A stretch of DNA of 64,000 nt. It comes from JAPORY01 sp965215385 (GTDB lineage: Bacteria > Pseudomonadota > Alphaproteobacteria > Rhodobacterales > Rhodobacteraceae). The DNA is taken from assembly GCA_965215385.1 (NCBI GenBank), contig OZ244059.1, forward strand, positions 3,286,001 through 3,350,000. The letters run 5' to 3'. Below the pieces are notes generated by a model that was not told the origin of the DNA, ran no database searches, and saw only the letters and a list, made by a program, of their open reading frames with translations. Below are positions 53,990-63,228 of this stretch, in pieces (the stretch's first letter is position 1; every line of letters starts with the position of its first letter). A program made the translations under genes and the position numbers.

Positions 53990-55381
53990 ATGAGCTGGCG
54001 AGCATTACGGAAGCGACTAAGAGCAGTTGTTTTGGTCACCTGTTTGCCAATGGCAGTACCAGCAGTTTTACCGGCGGAAACGTTGGCTGAGGCGCTTGCC
54101 AATGCGTATCAGACGTCGGGGCTCCTTGAGCAAAACCGGGCATTGCTCAGAGCAGCGGACGAGGATGCCGCAACTGCAGTTGCAGCCCTGCGGCCGATTA
54201 TTGATTTTGGCGCTGCTTTATCACGAAATTTGAATGATGATCGTCCTGATGTTACCTCGCGCAATGCGAATTTGACGGCCACGTGGGTATTGTGGAACGG
54301 TGGCCGCGCTCGTCTGAGTGCTCGGGCGGCGCAGGAGACAGTTCTCGCAACGCGTGCCGCCCTCCTCGCACTTGAGCAACGCGTATTGTTTCGTGCCGTT
54401 CAAGCTTACATGGATGTTATCCGAGACACCGAGTTTGTCGAACTGCGAGAAAACAATGTGCAACTACTTGAACAAGAGTTGCGAGCGGCTGGTGATCGTT
54501 TTGACGTTGGGGAAGTGACCCGTACGGATGTTGCGCTGGCGGAGGCGCGGCTGGCGCAGGCGCGCAGCAACCTCGCAACCGGCGAGGGTAATCTGACAAA
54601 CACCCAACAAGAGTATCTTGTGGCAACCGGCCAACTCCCGACTGATTTGGCCGCGCCGCCCAGACTTCCAGAGCGTCCCACTTCGGTCGCAGTGGGTCAA
54701 GAATTTGCTGTTCGCAACCACCCTGATATCATCCAAGTGCAGCATCAGCTTGCTAGTGCTGAGCTTGCAGTGCAAGCAGCGCGAGCCGAACTAGGGCCAT
54801 CCTTATCGCTGCAGGGGCGACTTGAATCGGCGGATACTGATGGTTCATTGACAGATGGGGAAAGTGCTTCTTTAGCGATTAACCTGCGTCAGCGAATCTA
54901 CCAAGGGGGAGCACTTACCTCGCGACTACGCAGTACGATGGCATCGCGCGATTCGGTGCGTGCCGGTTTGCTCGTCACGCAGAAAAATATTCGACAGGAG
55001 GTGGCGACTGCGATAGTTCGCGTTGAGGTTGCGGAGGCCAATATTAAAGCGTCGGAAGGCCAAGTGCAGGCCGCCGAGGTTGCTTTTCGGGGGGTCCGCG
55101 AGGAGGCGAGGCTTGGAGCACGTACGACACTTGATGTCCTAGACGCCGAGCAAGAACTCCTTAATGCGCAAGCCAATTTGATTGCGGCGCAATCTGAACT
55201 GAATATTGCGGCGTATCAGATACTACAGTCACAGGGTGCGCTAACGGCTGAAAATCTGGGTTTGAATGTGCAGATCTATGATCCAACGGACTATTATGAG
55301 AAGGTCGAGAATGCGCCGGCCCTAATCAGTACCCGTGGCAGACAATTAGATCGCGTACTGCGGAGGCTTGAGCAAGAGTGA
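53990..55381 (+). CDS. tolC: TolC-family outer membrane efflux protein
   Basis: This 463-residue precursor starts at 53990, 5 nt after GGAGGA; earlier in-frame ATGs are less well placed. A signal peptide with core VVLVTCLPMAVPAVLPA precedes TLAEALANAYQTSG, the typical TolC opening. Two repeated helical units contain VLWNGGRARLSARAAQE and INLRQRIYQGGALTSRLRS, plus LDVLDAEQELLNAQANLI. It should form the trimeric exit duct for type I secretion or drug efflux; no partner pump lies next to it. Confidence 0.93.
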   Translation: MSWRALRKRLRAVVLVTCLPMAVPAVLPAETLAEALANAYQTSGLLEQNRALLRAADEDAATAVAALRPIIDFGAALSRNLNDDRPDVTSRNANLTATWVLWNGGRARLSARAAQETVLATRAALLALEQRVLFRAVQAYMDVIRDTEFVELRENNVQLLEQELRAAGDRFDVGEVTRTDVALAEARLAQARSNLATGEGNLTNTQQEYLVATGQLPTDLAAPPRLPERPTSVAVGQEFAVRNHPDIIQVQHQLASAELAVQAARAELGPSLSLQGRLESADTDGSLTDGESASLAINLRQRIYQGGALTSRLRSTMASRDSVRAGLLVTQKNIRQEVATAIVRVEVAEANIKASEGQVQAAEVAFRGVREEARLGARTTLDVLDAEQELLNAQANLIAAQSELNIAAYQILQSQGALTAENLGLNVQIYDPTDYYEKVENAPALISTRGRQLDRVLRRLEQE

Positions 55382-55689
55382 TTTTGCGCAACTCTTAGTT
55401 TGTTGTGATCGTCGGCAAAGTTGGACCAGCTGCGGCAATTGGCTAATAATCAAATTCTTGTACGGTCCGATCAAAATATTCAGGTGTGTCATCCTTTGGG
55501 GCAGCCGCTGCGGTATTTTTGGAAGCGACACTTTGCATTGAAAAATCGCTTTGGCTGGTCTCTAGTCGATGTGAAATGACAAAATACGACAAGGTAGACG
55601 ATATAATTTACCGCCACTACTGATCTATTCTTTCAATGGTTAAAAAACATCAGTTGCCGCCCGAGCGGAGCAGAAAGCGTAGGACAACG

Positions 55690-56262
55690 ATGCCAGTATT
55701 TGTTCGAGCCGAACAGCCTGCCACTTACCAAGATGTTCTTGACGCACCGCCGAATCAGGTAGCGGAGGTGCTCGCTGGTACGCTCTATACGCAGCCTCGC
55801 CCCGCTTCTCGTCATGCCTTAGCGAGTTCGGGAATAGCTGCCAAGATCGGCTCACCCTTCAACTACGGTGATGGCGGCCCCGGCGGCTGGTGGATCATCT
55901 TCGAGCCGGAGCTGCATTTGGGCGAGGATATCGTGGTGCCCGATCTTGCGGGCTGGCGGCGTGCCACCATGCCCAGCTATCCCGATACAGCTTATTTTGA
56001 CATCGCGCCGGATTGGGTGTGCGAGGTACTCTCTCCGTCAACTCGACGCATTGATCAGAACGAGAAACGGGCCATCTACGCACGGGAGGCGGTTTCGTAT
56101 CTTTGGTTCGTTGATCCCGATGCCCAAACCCTTGAGGTATTTGAGCGGCAGCAAGGCCAGTGGTTACTTCGGATGACGCTCGCTGATGACGCGGCGGTGT
56201 CACAACCGCCGTTCGAGGCGGTTAGCTTTCGGTTGAATGCGCTCTGGCCAGAAGAGGCGTAG
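55690..56262 (+). CDS. Uma2 family endonuclease-like protein
   Basis: This 190-residue protein from ATG 55690 has the Uma2 (DUF820) PD-(D/E)XK-like core: EDIVVPDLAGWRR (Asp), APDWVCEVLSPSTRRID (Glu) and KRAIYAREAVSYLWFVDP. It is likely a restriction-endonuclease-fold nuclease; the cellular role of Uma2 proteins is not known, and they are numerous in cyanobacteria and sporadic in proteobacteria, often acquired by transfer. An in-frame ATG at 55636 would add 18 basic residues. It stands alone. Confidence 0.85.
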   Translation: MPVFVRAEQPATYQDVLDAPPNQVAEVLAGTLYTQPRPASRHALASSGIAAKIGSPFNYGDGGPGGWWIIFEPELHLGEDIVVPDLAGWRRATMPSYPDTAYFDIAPDWVCEVLSPSTRRIDQNEKRAIYAREAVSYLWFVDPDAQTLEVFERQQGQWLLRMTLADDAAVSQPPFEAVSFRLNALWPEEA

Positions 56263-56958
56263 GAAGCGCGGAGACGATTACTTTCCATACGGAAAACTGG
56301 CCTAGTTTAGACTACTTATGTGTTAGGGACACTTGAAGTGCGCGGAATCACAAGTGAACCCGATCACATTGGTTCACATAAAGCAAATACATGAGCAATG
56401 TCAGGGGGTTAAATTGAAATTTAAAGTTTAGGAACTTAGTTCAAAGGAATACTATATTGCATTCGAGAAAAACGGATGACAGTGAAATGAGGTCTATTGT
56501 TGATGAGGCTTATTAGTGGTATTAAGAGGACTTGCCGGTTGGCAAAACCAAACTCGCTCCCAAAATCCTAAATGGTTTGATGAGGATAAAGAAACTGCGT
56601 AGCTCTCCATTAGTGCCGCTTTTTTGGGTGCGTATGGGCTGATAATGTATTGGGAAATGGGGGCCGTCCCCCGCAATTCCTGCAGATATCCGTGATCATT
56701 GTCGGTAGGCGTGGTTCTCATTGACCTTCATTCATTTGATGAGCAAAAGAAGAGTGTCGCTTTTCTAGCTGTCCATACTTAGAGCGTTGACAGTTTGTAG
56801 AGTCAGCCTTTGCCTAAATTGACCATTTGCGAGCTTTTGTTGCGTTCGTTCGGTATCGTAACGACCTCTCAAACAATAAAACAATGGATAAGGTCGCTTT
56901 GATTGGGCAACGGGTCATTCGCAAAATCCTAAAAAATAACTTGGAAAATGCCTGAACT
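56263..56958. other. Gene-free region
   Basis: This gap of almost 700 bp between the Uma2 gene and the cobQ end is A+T-richer than its surroundings. Short frames of 60-75 codons on the minus strand have no ribosome-binding site or motif. It may be degraded sequence; I found no repeat or RNA gene. Confidence 0.4.
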
Positions 56959-58416
56959 TCATTTGCAGAAAGGTTCTTTGCTGAGGCGAAGGAACTGTTC
57001 GACTTCCATGTGCTGCTCGAGGTGTTCGGCAAGTTCATTAAGGGTTTCTTCGATCATATCACTGTAGGCGACAGTAGAAGTTTGGTTAAATTCGGCAAGT
57101 AGCCGCGACCGATAACTGTCACTCGCAAAAATACCATGTAGGTAAGTTCCACGGACGCGCCCGCTCATGGCTTGAGCACCTTCTGGACGGTCATCAATCA
57201 TAAACCAAGGGCATTCAAGTGCCGCGCCGGCTGTCTCGCCGAGATGAATTTCGTATCCCGTCAAACTCTCTTGGCTGATCACGCATTGCGCCTGTCGATT
57301 TGCCAAGTGTTTGGTCTCGCCGAGCGTTGTCTGCATATCAAGATATCCTAATCCGTTGATTTTCTTAGCGCCCCCCTCAAGGCCAAGGGGATCGTCTATC
57401 GTCTGACCTAACATCTGAAAGCCTCCACACAAGCCGAAGAGATATCCTCCACGTCGCACATGCGAGGCGATATCGATATCCCATTTCTGCTTTCGCAAAT
57501 ATTCCAAGTCGGAAATTGTTGATTTACTGCCCAAAAGTAGAACTAGATCGGCAGTAGTTGGAATAACCTGCCCAGGCGAGATGATTTCGACATGAACCGA
57601 GGGTTCCGCTGCCAAAGGACCGAGATCATCAAAGTTAGCGATTCGCGGCAGTCGTGGTACAGCGACGGTAATCCCATCCCCAGCTTGCGAATGAATATCC
57701 AAAACGTCTTCTTCCGGCAGCCGCCAGGCGTGTTCGAACCATGGAATTGTCCCAAGCGATGTCCATTCAGTGCGGTATTCGATGTCAGCAATGAGGTCTT
57801 GCACGAGACTTTTGTCCCCACGAAACTTGTTCACGAGAAATCCCTTAATTTGCTTTTGATCACCCTCATTCAGAACTATTTTCGTGCCGACCAGTTGCGC
57901 ACTTACTCCGCCGCGATCGATATCACCGATCAGCACCACCGGTATGCCGAGTTCGGAAGCAAAACCCATATTCGCAATATCACTGTGCCGCAGGTTTGTC
58001 TCGGCGGGGCTACCAGCACCCTCAACCAAAACCAAATCAAACTTGCTCGAAAGGCGTTTAAAACTTTCGACGATAAAGGGCAGAAGTTTCTTGCGGTCAG
58101 AAAAGTATTGGCTCGCTTTTAGGGAGCCTCGATTTTGTCCTTGCACAATAATCTGAGCGCCAGTTTCGGCCTCAGGCTTGAGCAACACTGGGTTCATATC
58201 CGAGGTCGGTGCGAGGCCAGCGGCGAGTGCCTGCATTGCTTGTGCGCGACCGATTTCGCCCCCATCAGTTGCAACAGCGGCATTATTAGACATGTTCTGT
58301 GGTTTGAATGGCACAATGCGGTACCCTCGCCGAAGCAGTGCGCGTGCAAGCCCAGCCACAATCAGAGATTTTCCAACATTACTGCCGGTTCCCTGCAGCA
58401 TAATCGCGCGAGAAAT
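56959..58416 (-). CDS. cobQ: Cobyric acid synthase, probable ATT start
   Basis: This glutamine-dependent amidase adds four amides to adenosylcobyrinic diamide in B12 synthesis. Motifs are MLQGTGSNVGKSLIVAGL (P-loop), FKPQNMSNNAAV, LVLVEGAGSPAETNLR, IGDIDRGGVSAQ, catalytic Cys in GLCGGFQMLG and GYEIHLG. The first ATG (58401) would begin inside the first strand and lies 20 nt from GGAGG. An ATT at 58416 lies 5 nt after GGAGG (58426-58422) and gives the usual family start (x)SRAIMLQGTG, so ATT probably initiates. From ATT the protein has 485 residues. No cobalamin riboswitch or other cob gene is seen nearby. Confidence 0.9.
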   Translation of the reverse strand: MSRAIMLQGTGSNVGKSLIVAGLARALLRRGYRIVPFKPQNMSNNAAVATDGGEIGRAQAMQALAAGLAPTSDMNPVLLKPEAETGAQIIVQGQNRGSLKASQYFSDRKKLLPFIVESFKRLSSKFDLVLVEGAGSPAETNLRHSDIANMGFASELGIPVVLIGDIDRGGVSAQLVGTKIVLNEGDQKQIKGFLVNKFRGDKSLVQDLIADIEYRTEWTSLGTIPWFEHAWRLPEEDVLDIHSQAGDGITVAVPRLPRIANFDDLGPLAAEPSVHVEIISPGQVIPTTADLVLLLGSKSTISDLEYLRKQKWDIDIASHVRRGGYLFGLCGGFQMLGQTIDDPLGLEGGAKKINGLGYLDMQTTLGETKHLANRQAQCVISQESLTGYEIHLGETAGAALECPWFMIDDRPEGAQAMSGRVRGTYLHGIFASDSYRSRLLAEFNQTSTVAYSDMIEETLNELAEHLEQHMEVEQFLRLSKEPFCK

Positions 58417-58626
58417 ATCGACCTCCAGCGTTCAAATTCAACACAGTATTAGTGGTAAAATCGCGGCAAGTGGAGTCTCGTACCGTTGTGCAAAGAACCT
58501 TTCTATCGGCAATGATGGGCTCTCAATATGACGGTGACACACTGCGATAAATCAAAGTCATATTTTGTTGCTTGATGCCAATACCCCCGAATCCAAAGGT
58601 CGCTGCACTCACTGAGTTTCATCTCC

Positions 58627-58944
58627 CTACACGAAACCGGTCGACGAAGACGGCTTCGTGGGTTTGCGGGATTTTTCAGCAAGCACTTGGGCCATCGGCG
58701 AATGGAAAGTTTCAGGAAGGAGCGCATCAAGGGCAGGAATCCGATCTAACCCCTTGCGAATCTTCAACCACGTTTTTTACTGGCTATCTTTTCAGCACTC
58801 AGCGGGGCGGAGTGTAGCGACATTGATTCCAGCCTTCCGTGCCAAATCAATTTGAGAGTACCTCGGCGCCTTGCGGATGATCGCAAGGCGGTTGGTAAAT
58901 TCCTTGAGAATTTCATTCTCGGGGATAAATTTTGTAATCTTCAT
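58627..58944 (-). pseudogene. HipB-like XRE regulator with two nonsense codons
   Basis: One continuous minus-strand frame from ATG 58944 reads MKITKFIPENEILKEFTNRL, then RYSQIDLARKAGINVATLRP, an XRE helix-turn-helix of the kind found in HipB-like antitoxins, then TWLKIRKGLDRIPALDALLP as the usual C-terminal segment. Two in-frame stops (TGA then TAA, five codons apart) separate the halves. No hipA gene follows in the 200 bp to cobQ, so the toxin partner has been lost or lies elsewhere. It marks a decayed toxin-antitoxin or regulator locus. Confidence 0.65.
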
Positions 58945-59384
58945 CAGATCGCCAGCGATCAACTCAATTGCCTTGCATGCAAGTGCATATCATGAGTGAT
59001 CGTACTGCGACCGAATGGCCTAATTCCTATCACAAGTGATAGCTCCGGCAATGACGGTACGCAAGAGTTGAATTTGATTGCGGATAGGGGCAAGGGTGCG
59101 ACCTCTCAGACCCATCTGGCGGCATGATCAAAGCGATAGACTTTGAACTCCCCGATTGCCCCAAATCAGTGCCGTCTAGACCCGTGTTAGACCCGAATTG
59201 TGTCTCATCAACCCGTTTAGGCGCGAACGAAATTGGACAATCAGGCTCAATGGACTATCCAAGCACTGACTTCAATTTCCTTTGCGGCAAAACTGAATTC
59301 CGCCGGCCTCGCAGCGGTAGCGGCGAGTGAGTCGTCAGTTTGCGGTTGTGAGGGCCAAGGGCGAACGTCGAGCAGACCCCGCGA
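58945..59384. other. Gene-free region
   Basis: This 440-bp stretch has short frames on both strands but none with recognisable sequence. A 68-residue plus-strand frame at 59124 has no ribosome-binding site. It probably belongs to the same decayed segment as the HipB-like pseudogene. Confidence 0.4.
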
Positions 59385-59606
59385 TTAAACCCTATTCTTA
59401 GCACTGACAGGTCGTGGAGCCGACGCTCGACTTGATGGCCCGCCCGTATCGTATTTGACAAGAAACGGTTTCTCGAATTCGACGCGAACCCACTCTTGCG
59501 GTTTGAATGGCGTTACCGGCAGTAATGGGGATGGTAAGACATTTTGGGAGTGAGCAGGGGAAGGCTCAATCCGCCGGCGGCTTTGCCAGAAATTCTCAAG
59601 CCGCAT
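59385..59606 (-). CDS. Small hypothetical protein coupled to DUF6280-like gene
   Basis: This 73-residue frame starts at an ATG overlapping the last codons of the gene at 59596-59919 (the ATG lies inside GATGCGGCTTGA), suggesting translational coupling. It is Arg/Pro-rich at the start and contains a coherent stretch FKPQEWVRVEFEKPFLVKYD. No domain is recognised. It may be chance, since there is no independent ribosome-binding site. Confidence 0.4.
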   Translation of the reverse strand: MRLENFWQSRRRIEPSPAHSQNVLPSPLLPVTPFKPQEWVRVEFEKPFLVKYDTGGPSSRASAPRPVSAKNRV

Positions 59607-59919
59607 CCGCTTGTTGCTGGGCGGCATGTCGACGTTCGCTTTCCTCACGCGACAGGGCGACCGACGTTCGGATACCTTTTGACACAAATGCCATGAGACC
59701 GTTGACGACCCTTTCATTGGGCTCAATTCCGGCGCAGGTCAGTACCTCGCGCCCATCTCGTGAGCGAGCCCAGCGCGCAATTCGCTCGGCACCGTTACCA
59801 AACTTCTTGTCATCGGCAATCGCGTCATCTAGCGCCGCCAAAACGACAGCTGCAAACAGTTTTCTTGCTCGGTTACCCTGCTCATTGCTCGGTCCAATAT
59901 TGTCAATGAAGTCGCGCAT
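59596..59919 (-). CDS. DUF6280-like small protein
   Basis: This 107-residue protein starts MRDFIDNIGPSNEQGNRARK and contains LFAAVVLAALDDAIADDK, RIARWARSRDGREVL and TCAGIEPNERVVNGLMAFV. From memory this pattern is a small conserved alphaproteobacterial family (DUF6280-like) of unknown function; related short proteins with an RSRDGREVLxxAGI motif occur in phages. Composition is typical of a soluble, charged protein. It is the only plausible gene between the HipB-like relic and efp. Confidence 0.7.
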   Translation of the reverse strand: MRDFIDNIGPSNEQGNRARKLFAAVVLAALDDAIADDKKFGNGAERIARWARSRDGREVLTCAGIEPNERVVNGLMAFVSKGIRTSVALSREESERRHAAQQQADAA

Positions 59920-60142
59920 ACGTGCTTTCCTAGTATCCTTGTTTCTCGTCTATTCCGTTTTGTCCGTTCCGGTTCCATTTGACCAATCAAGCGATTTGAA
60001 GCGTACTTTACACTAGAGCCGCCTAGCAGATTTCGTCTTCAACGCTGCATGTGCAGCATCACTAGCAATGGTAGACAATTGCTATGTTGCACCATATACC
60101 ATGCAAGTGCAGAGATTTCAATAGAATTCACGGGGTTGTGTT

Positions 60143-60706
60143 GTGGCAAAAATCAATGGCAACGAAATTCGCTCTGGTTACGTCCTTGATCATAACGGCG
60201 GACTTTGGGCTGCCGTCAAGGTCGACCATGTCAAACCGGGTAAGGGCGGCGCCTTCGCCCAAGTTGAATTGAGAAACCTGCGCAACGGCTCAAAGCTAAA
60301 CGAGCGCTTCCGGTCGGCAGACCGAGTCGAACGGGTACGTTTGGAGCAAAAGGATCAACAGTTCTTGTATGAGAGTGACGGTCGCTTAGTGTTTATGGAT
60401 GCGGAAACCTTCGAACAAACCGAACTGCCCGCCGAACTTCTCGGTGACCGTCGTCCTCTGCTAACAGAAGGAATGACCATCGTCGTTGAATTTTTTGAAA
60501 GCGAAGCGCTCAATGCGACGCTACCGCAGAAGGTTACCTGCAAAGTGCAATCGACCGAGCCCGTCATCAAAGGTCAGACGGCGAAGAGTTCATTTAAACC
60601 AGCCATTCTCGACAATGGATTAAGGATCATGGTACCGCCGTTTATCGGCGAAGACGAGGAAATCATTGTTAACACCGAAACCATCGAATATGCTGAACGG
60701 GTTTAA
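60143..60706 (+). CDS. efp: Elongation factor P
   Basis: This 187-residue factor relieves ribosomes stalled at consecutive prolines. It has a KOW-like N-terminal domain with the modifiable Lys34 in VKPGKGGAF, followed by two OB domains ending ILDNGLRIMVPPFIGEDEEI. The start is GTG at 60143. The Lys34 context suggests either lysylation by EpmA or another modification; no modifying enzyme gene is in the window. The window also encodes two poly-proline leaders (27290, 45586), possible clients when in frame. Confidence 0.96.
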   Translation: MAKINGNEIRSGYVLDHNGGLWAAVKVDHVKPGKGGAFAQVELRNLRNGSKLNERFRSADRVERVRLEQKDQQFLYESDGRLVFMDAETFEQTELPAELLGDRRPLLTEGMTIVVEFFESEALNATLPQKVTCKVQSTEPVIKGQTAKSSFKPAILDNGLRIMVPPFIGEDEEIIVNTETIEYAERV

Positions 60707-60764
60707 ATGAGTGATGCTTAGAGGCTAGTGCGGTTTAGCCACGCTACTCTCTTAAATCTTCCCC

Positions 60765-60983
60765 TCAGCAATGCAACATATGACAATCACGAGCCGGTAG
60801 TTGAGAGCAGACTTCCGTCTGGTTCGGGTATATTCTTGCGTCGCTGACTTGATCAATGTATTCACGGCTTCCTTTATTGAAGAACCATAGTCTTTCGGTG
60901 CATTGATTGTATGCAGTGGGCGGCAGCAAATTCTTAGCCGTCATGAATATTTGGCCGTAATTGCAACCAAGGTAGTCCGCCAT
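60765..60983 (-). CDS. Possible small Cys-containing protein
   Basis: A 72-residue minus-strand frame starts at an ATG sharing CATG with the argD start. Internal sequence such as AKNLLPPTAYNQCTERLWFF and SDARIYPNQTEVCSQL looks coherent and has five Cys. Its start position leaves no room for a separate ribosome-binding site outside argD, so a shorter form from ATG 60944 is possible. I recognise no family. Confidence 0.35.
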   Translation of the reverse strand: MADYLGCNYGQIFMTAKNLLPPTAYNQCTERLWFFNKGSREYIDQVSDARIYPNQTEVCSQLPARDCHMLHC

Positions 60984-62154
60984 GATAGAATCGATTTTGC
61001 CAACATATAACCGGCTGCCGCTGTCGTTTGTGGCGGGAGAGGGCAGTTGGCTCATTGATTCTGCCGGTGATCGTTACGTTGATCTTGGCTCTGGCATTGC
61101 GGTCAATTCGCTTGGTCATGCCCACCCGGAATTGGTTAAAGCCCTTACCGTGCAAGCAAAGACCCTTTGGCATACATCAAATCTCTTCGAGATTCCGCTG
61201 CAAACGGCTCTCGCCGAGAAGCTTGTTGCCGCAACTTTTGCTGATACCGTATTTTTTACAAATTCGGGTACCGAGGCGTGCGAACTCGCTGTCAAGATGG
61301 CAAGAAAGCATTTTTTCGAAGCGGAACAGCCGCAACGAACGCAAATTATTACGTTCACTGGGGCCTTTCACGGCCGTTCCGCCGCGGCGATCGCCGCGGC
61401 TGGTTCGGAAAAAATGAGCCGTGGGTTCGGTCCCTTATTGGGCGGCTTTCAGCAAGTTCCTTGGGGCGATCACGAGGCTCTCAAGAGTGTAATCAACGAG
61501 CAAACTGCGGCAATCCTGATTGAGCCCATTCAAGGAGAAGCTGGAATTTTTCCGCTTCCCGACCAATGTTTGCGCGGTCTACGAGAACTTTGTGATACGC
61601 ACGGGCTACTCTTGATTCTTGATGAGGTACAATGTGGTATGGGCCGGACCGGTCGACTTTTTGCGCATGAATGGGCCGGAATTTTTCCTGACATTATGAT
61701 GGTTGCAAAAGGGATTGGCGGCGGCTTTCCGCTCGGTGCTGTGTTGGCAACTGAACACGCCGCTGCCGGAATGACCGCGGGGACGCATGGTTCGACGTAT
61801 GGTGGTAATCCGCTGGCTTGCGCGGTTGGCAACAAAGTCATGGACCTCATATTGGCGCCAGATTTTCTGCCCGATGTCTGTCGTCGGGCGGGATTTCTTC
61901 GTCAGCGCCTTGAGGGACTTGTTGGCGAGTATCCGAGTGTTTTTGAGGGCGTTCGGGGAGTGGGATTGATGTTGGGTTTAAAGTGCCAAGCCGACAACAA
62001 AGAGATTATGACGGCGGGATTAGAGAAGCGGGTTATTACTGTCCCAGGTTCAGATAATGTGCTGCGTATTGTGCCAGCGTTAACGATTTCCGAGAGTGAA
62101 ATCGGTGAAGCAGTAACGCGGCTCGGTGATGCTGCGAGAGCGTTCGCGTCCTGA
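60982..62154 (+). CDS. argD: Acetylornithine aminotransferase
   Basis: This 390-residue PLP enzyme transfers an amino group to N-acetylglutamate semialdehyde in arginine synthesis and may also serve in lysine synthesis. The PLP-Lys lies in MMVAKGIGGGFPLGAVL, with FFTNSGTEACELAVKMARK, TFTGAFHGRSAAA and ILDEVQCGMGRTGRLF. It directly precedes argF, a standard argD-argF pair. Confidence 0.95.
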   Translation: MIESILPTYNRLPLSFVAGEGSWLIDSAGDRYVDLGSGIAVNSLGHAHPELVKALTVQAKTLWHTSNLFEIPLQTALAEKLVAATFADTVFFTNSGTEACELAVKMARKHFFEAEQPQRTQIITFTGAFHGRSAAAIAAAGSEKMSRGFGPLLGGFQQVPWGDHEALKSVINEQTAAILIEPIQGEAGIFPLPDQCLRGLRELCDTHGLLLILDEVQCGMGRTGRLFAHEWAGIFPDIMMVAKGIGGGFPLGAVLATEHAAAGMTAGTHGSTYGGNPLACAVGNKVMDLILAPDFLPDVCRRAGFLRQRLEGLVGEYPSVFEGVRGVGLMLGLKCQADNKEIMTAGLEKRVITVPGSDNVLRIVPALTISESEIGEAVTRLGDAARAFAS

Positions 62155-62206
62155 TTGATTTTTGAGTTTCTGACGAACTGGTTCTGAACTTGCGACGAGA
62201 GTGAGA

Positions 62207-63133
62207 ATGCCGGATTTTTTGGAAATCTACAGAACCGAAGCTGACGACTTAAGGCGTATAATTTCTGGCGCCAAGTCGATGAAGAAGGCGCGGCTGGGGC
62301 TGCCGAAGGCGGCACTTGATCATGAACAGCCGCTTGCGGGACATATGATTGCGTTGATTTTTGAGAAGCCGTCGACGCGTACGCGTGTGTCCTTCGATGT
62401 CGGCGTACGACAGTTGGGCGGCGAAACAATTGTACTAAGCCGCAATGATATGCAACTTGGACATGGCGAGACCATTGCTGACAGTGCGCGCGTGCTGTCA
62501 CGCTACGTTGATCTTATCGTGCTGCGTACTTTTGCAGAGGATGTCATTTATGAGATGGCGGAGTACGCAACGGTCCCAGTGATTAATGGCTTGACGAATC
62601 GCACCCATCCTTGTCAGGTTATGGCCGACCTTATGACCTATGAGGAGCATCGTGGTTCGATTACGGATAAGGAAGTTGTTTGGGTTGGCGACGGCACGAA
62701 CGTTTGTGCTTCCTTTCTGCAGGCGTCCGTAAGGTTTGACTTCAAGCTGACCTGTTGCGGACCAGCAGAGTTAAGACCCGACGAAGAATTTGTTAACTTT
62801 GCCGCGACAGCAGGAGCCACCGTTACCTTTGAGCGCGATATCAAGCGAGCGATGGACGGTGCCGACCTTGTTGTCACCGATACGTGGGTTTCAATGCACG
62901 ATAGCAAAGATACCGCTCGTGAACGTAAAGCATTGCTGCAACCGTATCAGGTCACCGCTGAGTTAATGCGTTTAGCAAAAGGTGATGCCTTATTTATGCA
63001 TTGTCTACCGGCGCATCGCGGTGAGGAAATGACAAGTGAAGTAATCGACGGGCCGCAATCGGTCGTCTGGGATGAGGCGGAGAACCGTCTTCACGTACAA
63101 AAGGCTATTGTGCGTTGGTGCCTTGATCGCTAA
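62207..63133 (+). CDS. argF: Ornithine carbamoyltransferase
   Basis: This 308-residue enzyme makes citrulline from ornithine and carbamoyl phosphate. The carbamoyl-phosphate motif is FEKPSTRTRVSFDVG, with NGLTNRTHPCQVMADL and the ornithine loop FMHCLPAHRGEEM. ATG 62207 is chosen; a GTG six nt upstream is possible. It lies 52 nt after argD and shares its operon. argC is 25 kb away in this window. Confidence 0.95.
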   Translation: MPDFLEIYRTEADDLRRIISGAKSMKKARLGLPKAALDHEQPLAGHMIALIFEKPSTRTRVSFDVGVRQLGGETIVLSRNDMQLGHGETIADSARVLSRYVDLIVLRTFAEDVIYEMAEYATVPVINGLTNRTHPCQVMADLMTYEEHRGSITDKEVVWVGDGTNVCASFLQASVRFDFKLTCCGPAELRPDEEFVNFAATAGATVTFERDIKRAMDGADLVVTDTWVSMHDSKDTARERKALLQPYQVTAELMRLAKGDALFMHCLPAHRGEEMTSEVIDGPQSVVWDEAENRLHVQKAIVRWCLDR

Positions 63134-63228
63134 TTTACCAATCAAGATGGCCCAGCGACACACATGTTAATTGCGCACCTTGGGGGCAGCTCCAAAATCC
63201 GTCCGTCAGATGTTCCGCCGCACTGGCA

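Noticed and set aside
59124..59330. 68-codon plus-strand frame with a DFNFLCGK segment, considered as a GcrA-like tail
   Set aside because: The Cys/His spacing does not match GcrA and there is no ribosome-binding site.
59507..60016. 169-codon plus-strand frame opposite the DUF6280-like gene
   Set aside because: It is the antisense shadow of a better-supported minus-strand gene and is Ser/Arg/Ala-rich.
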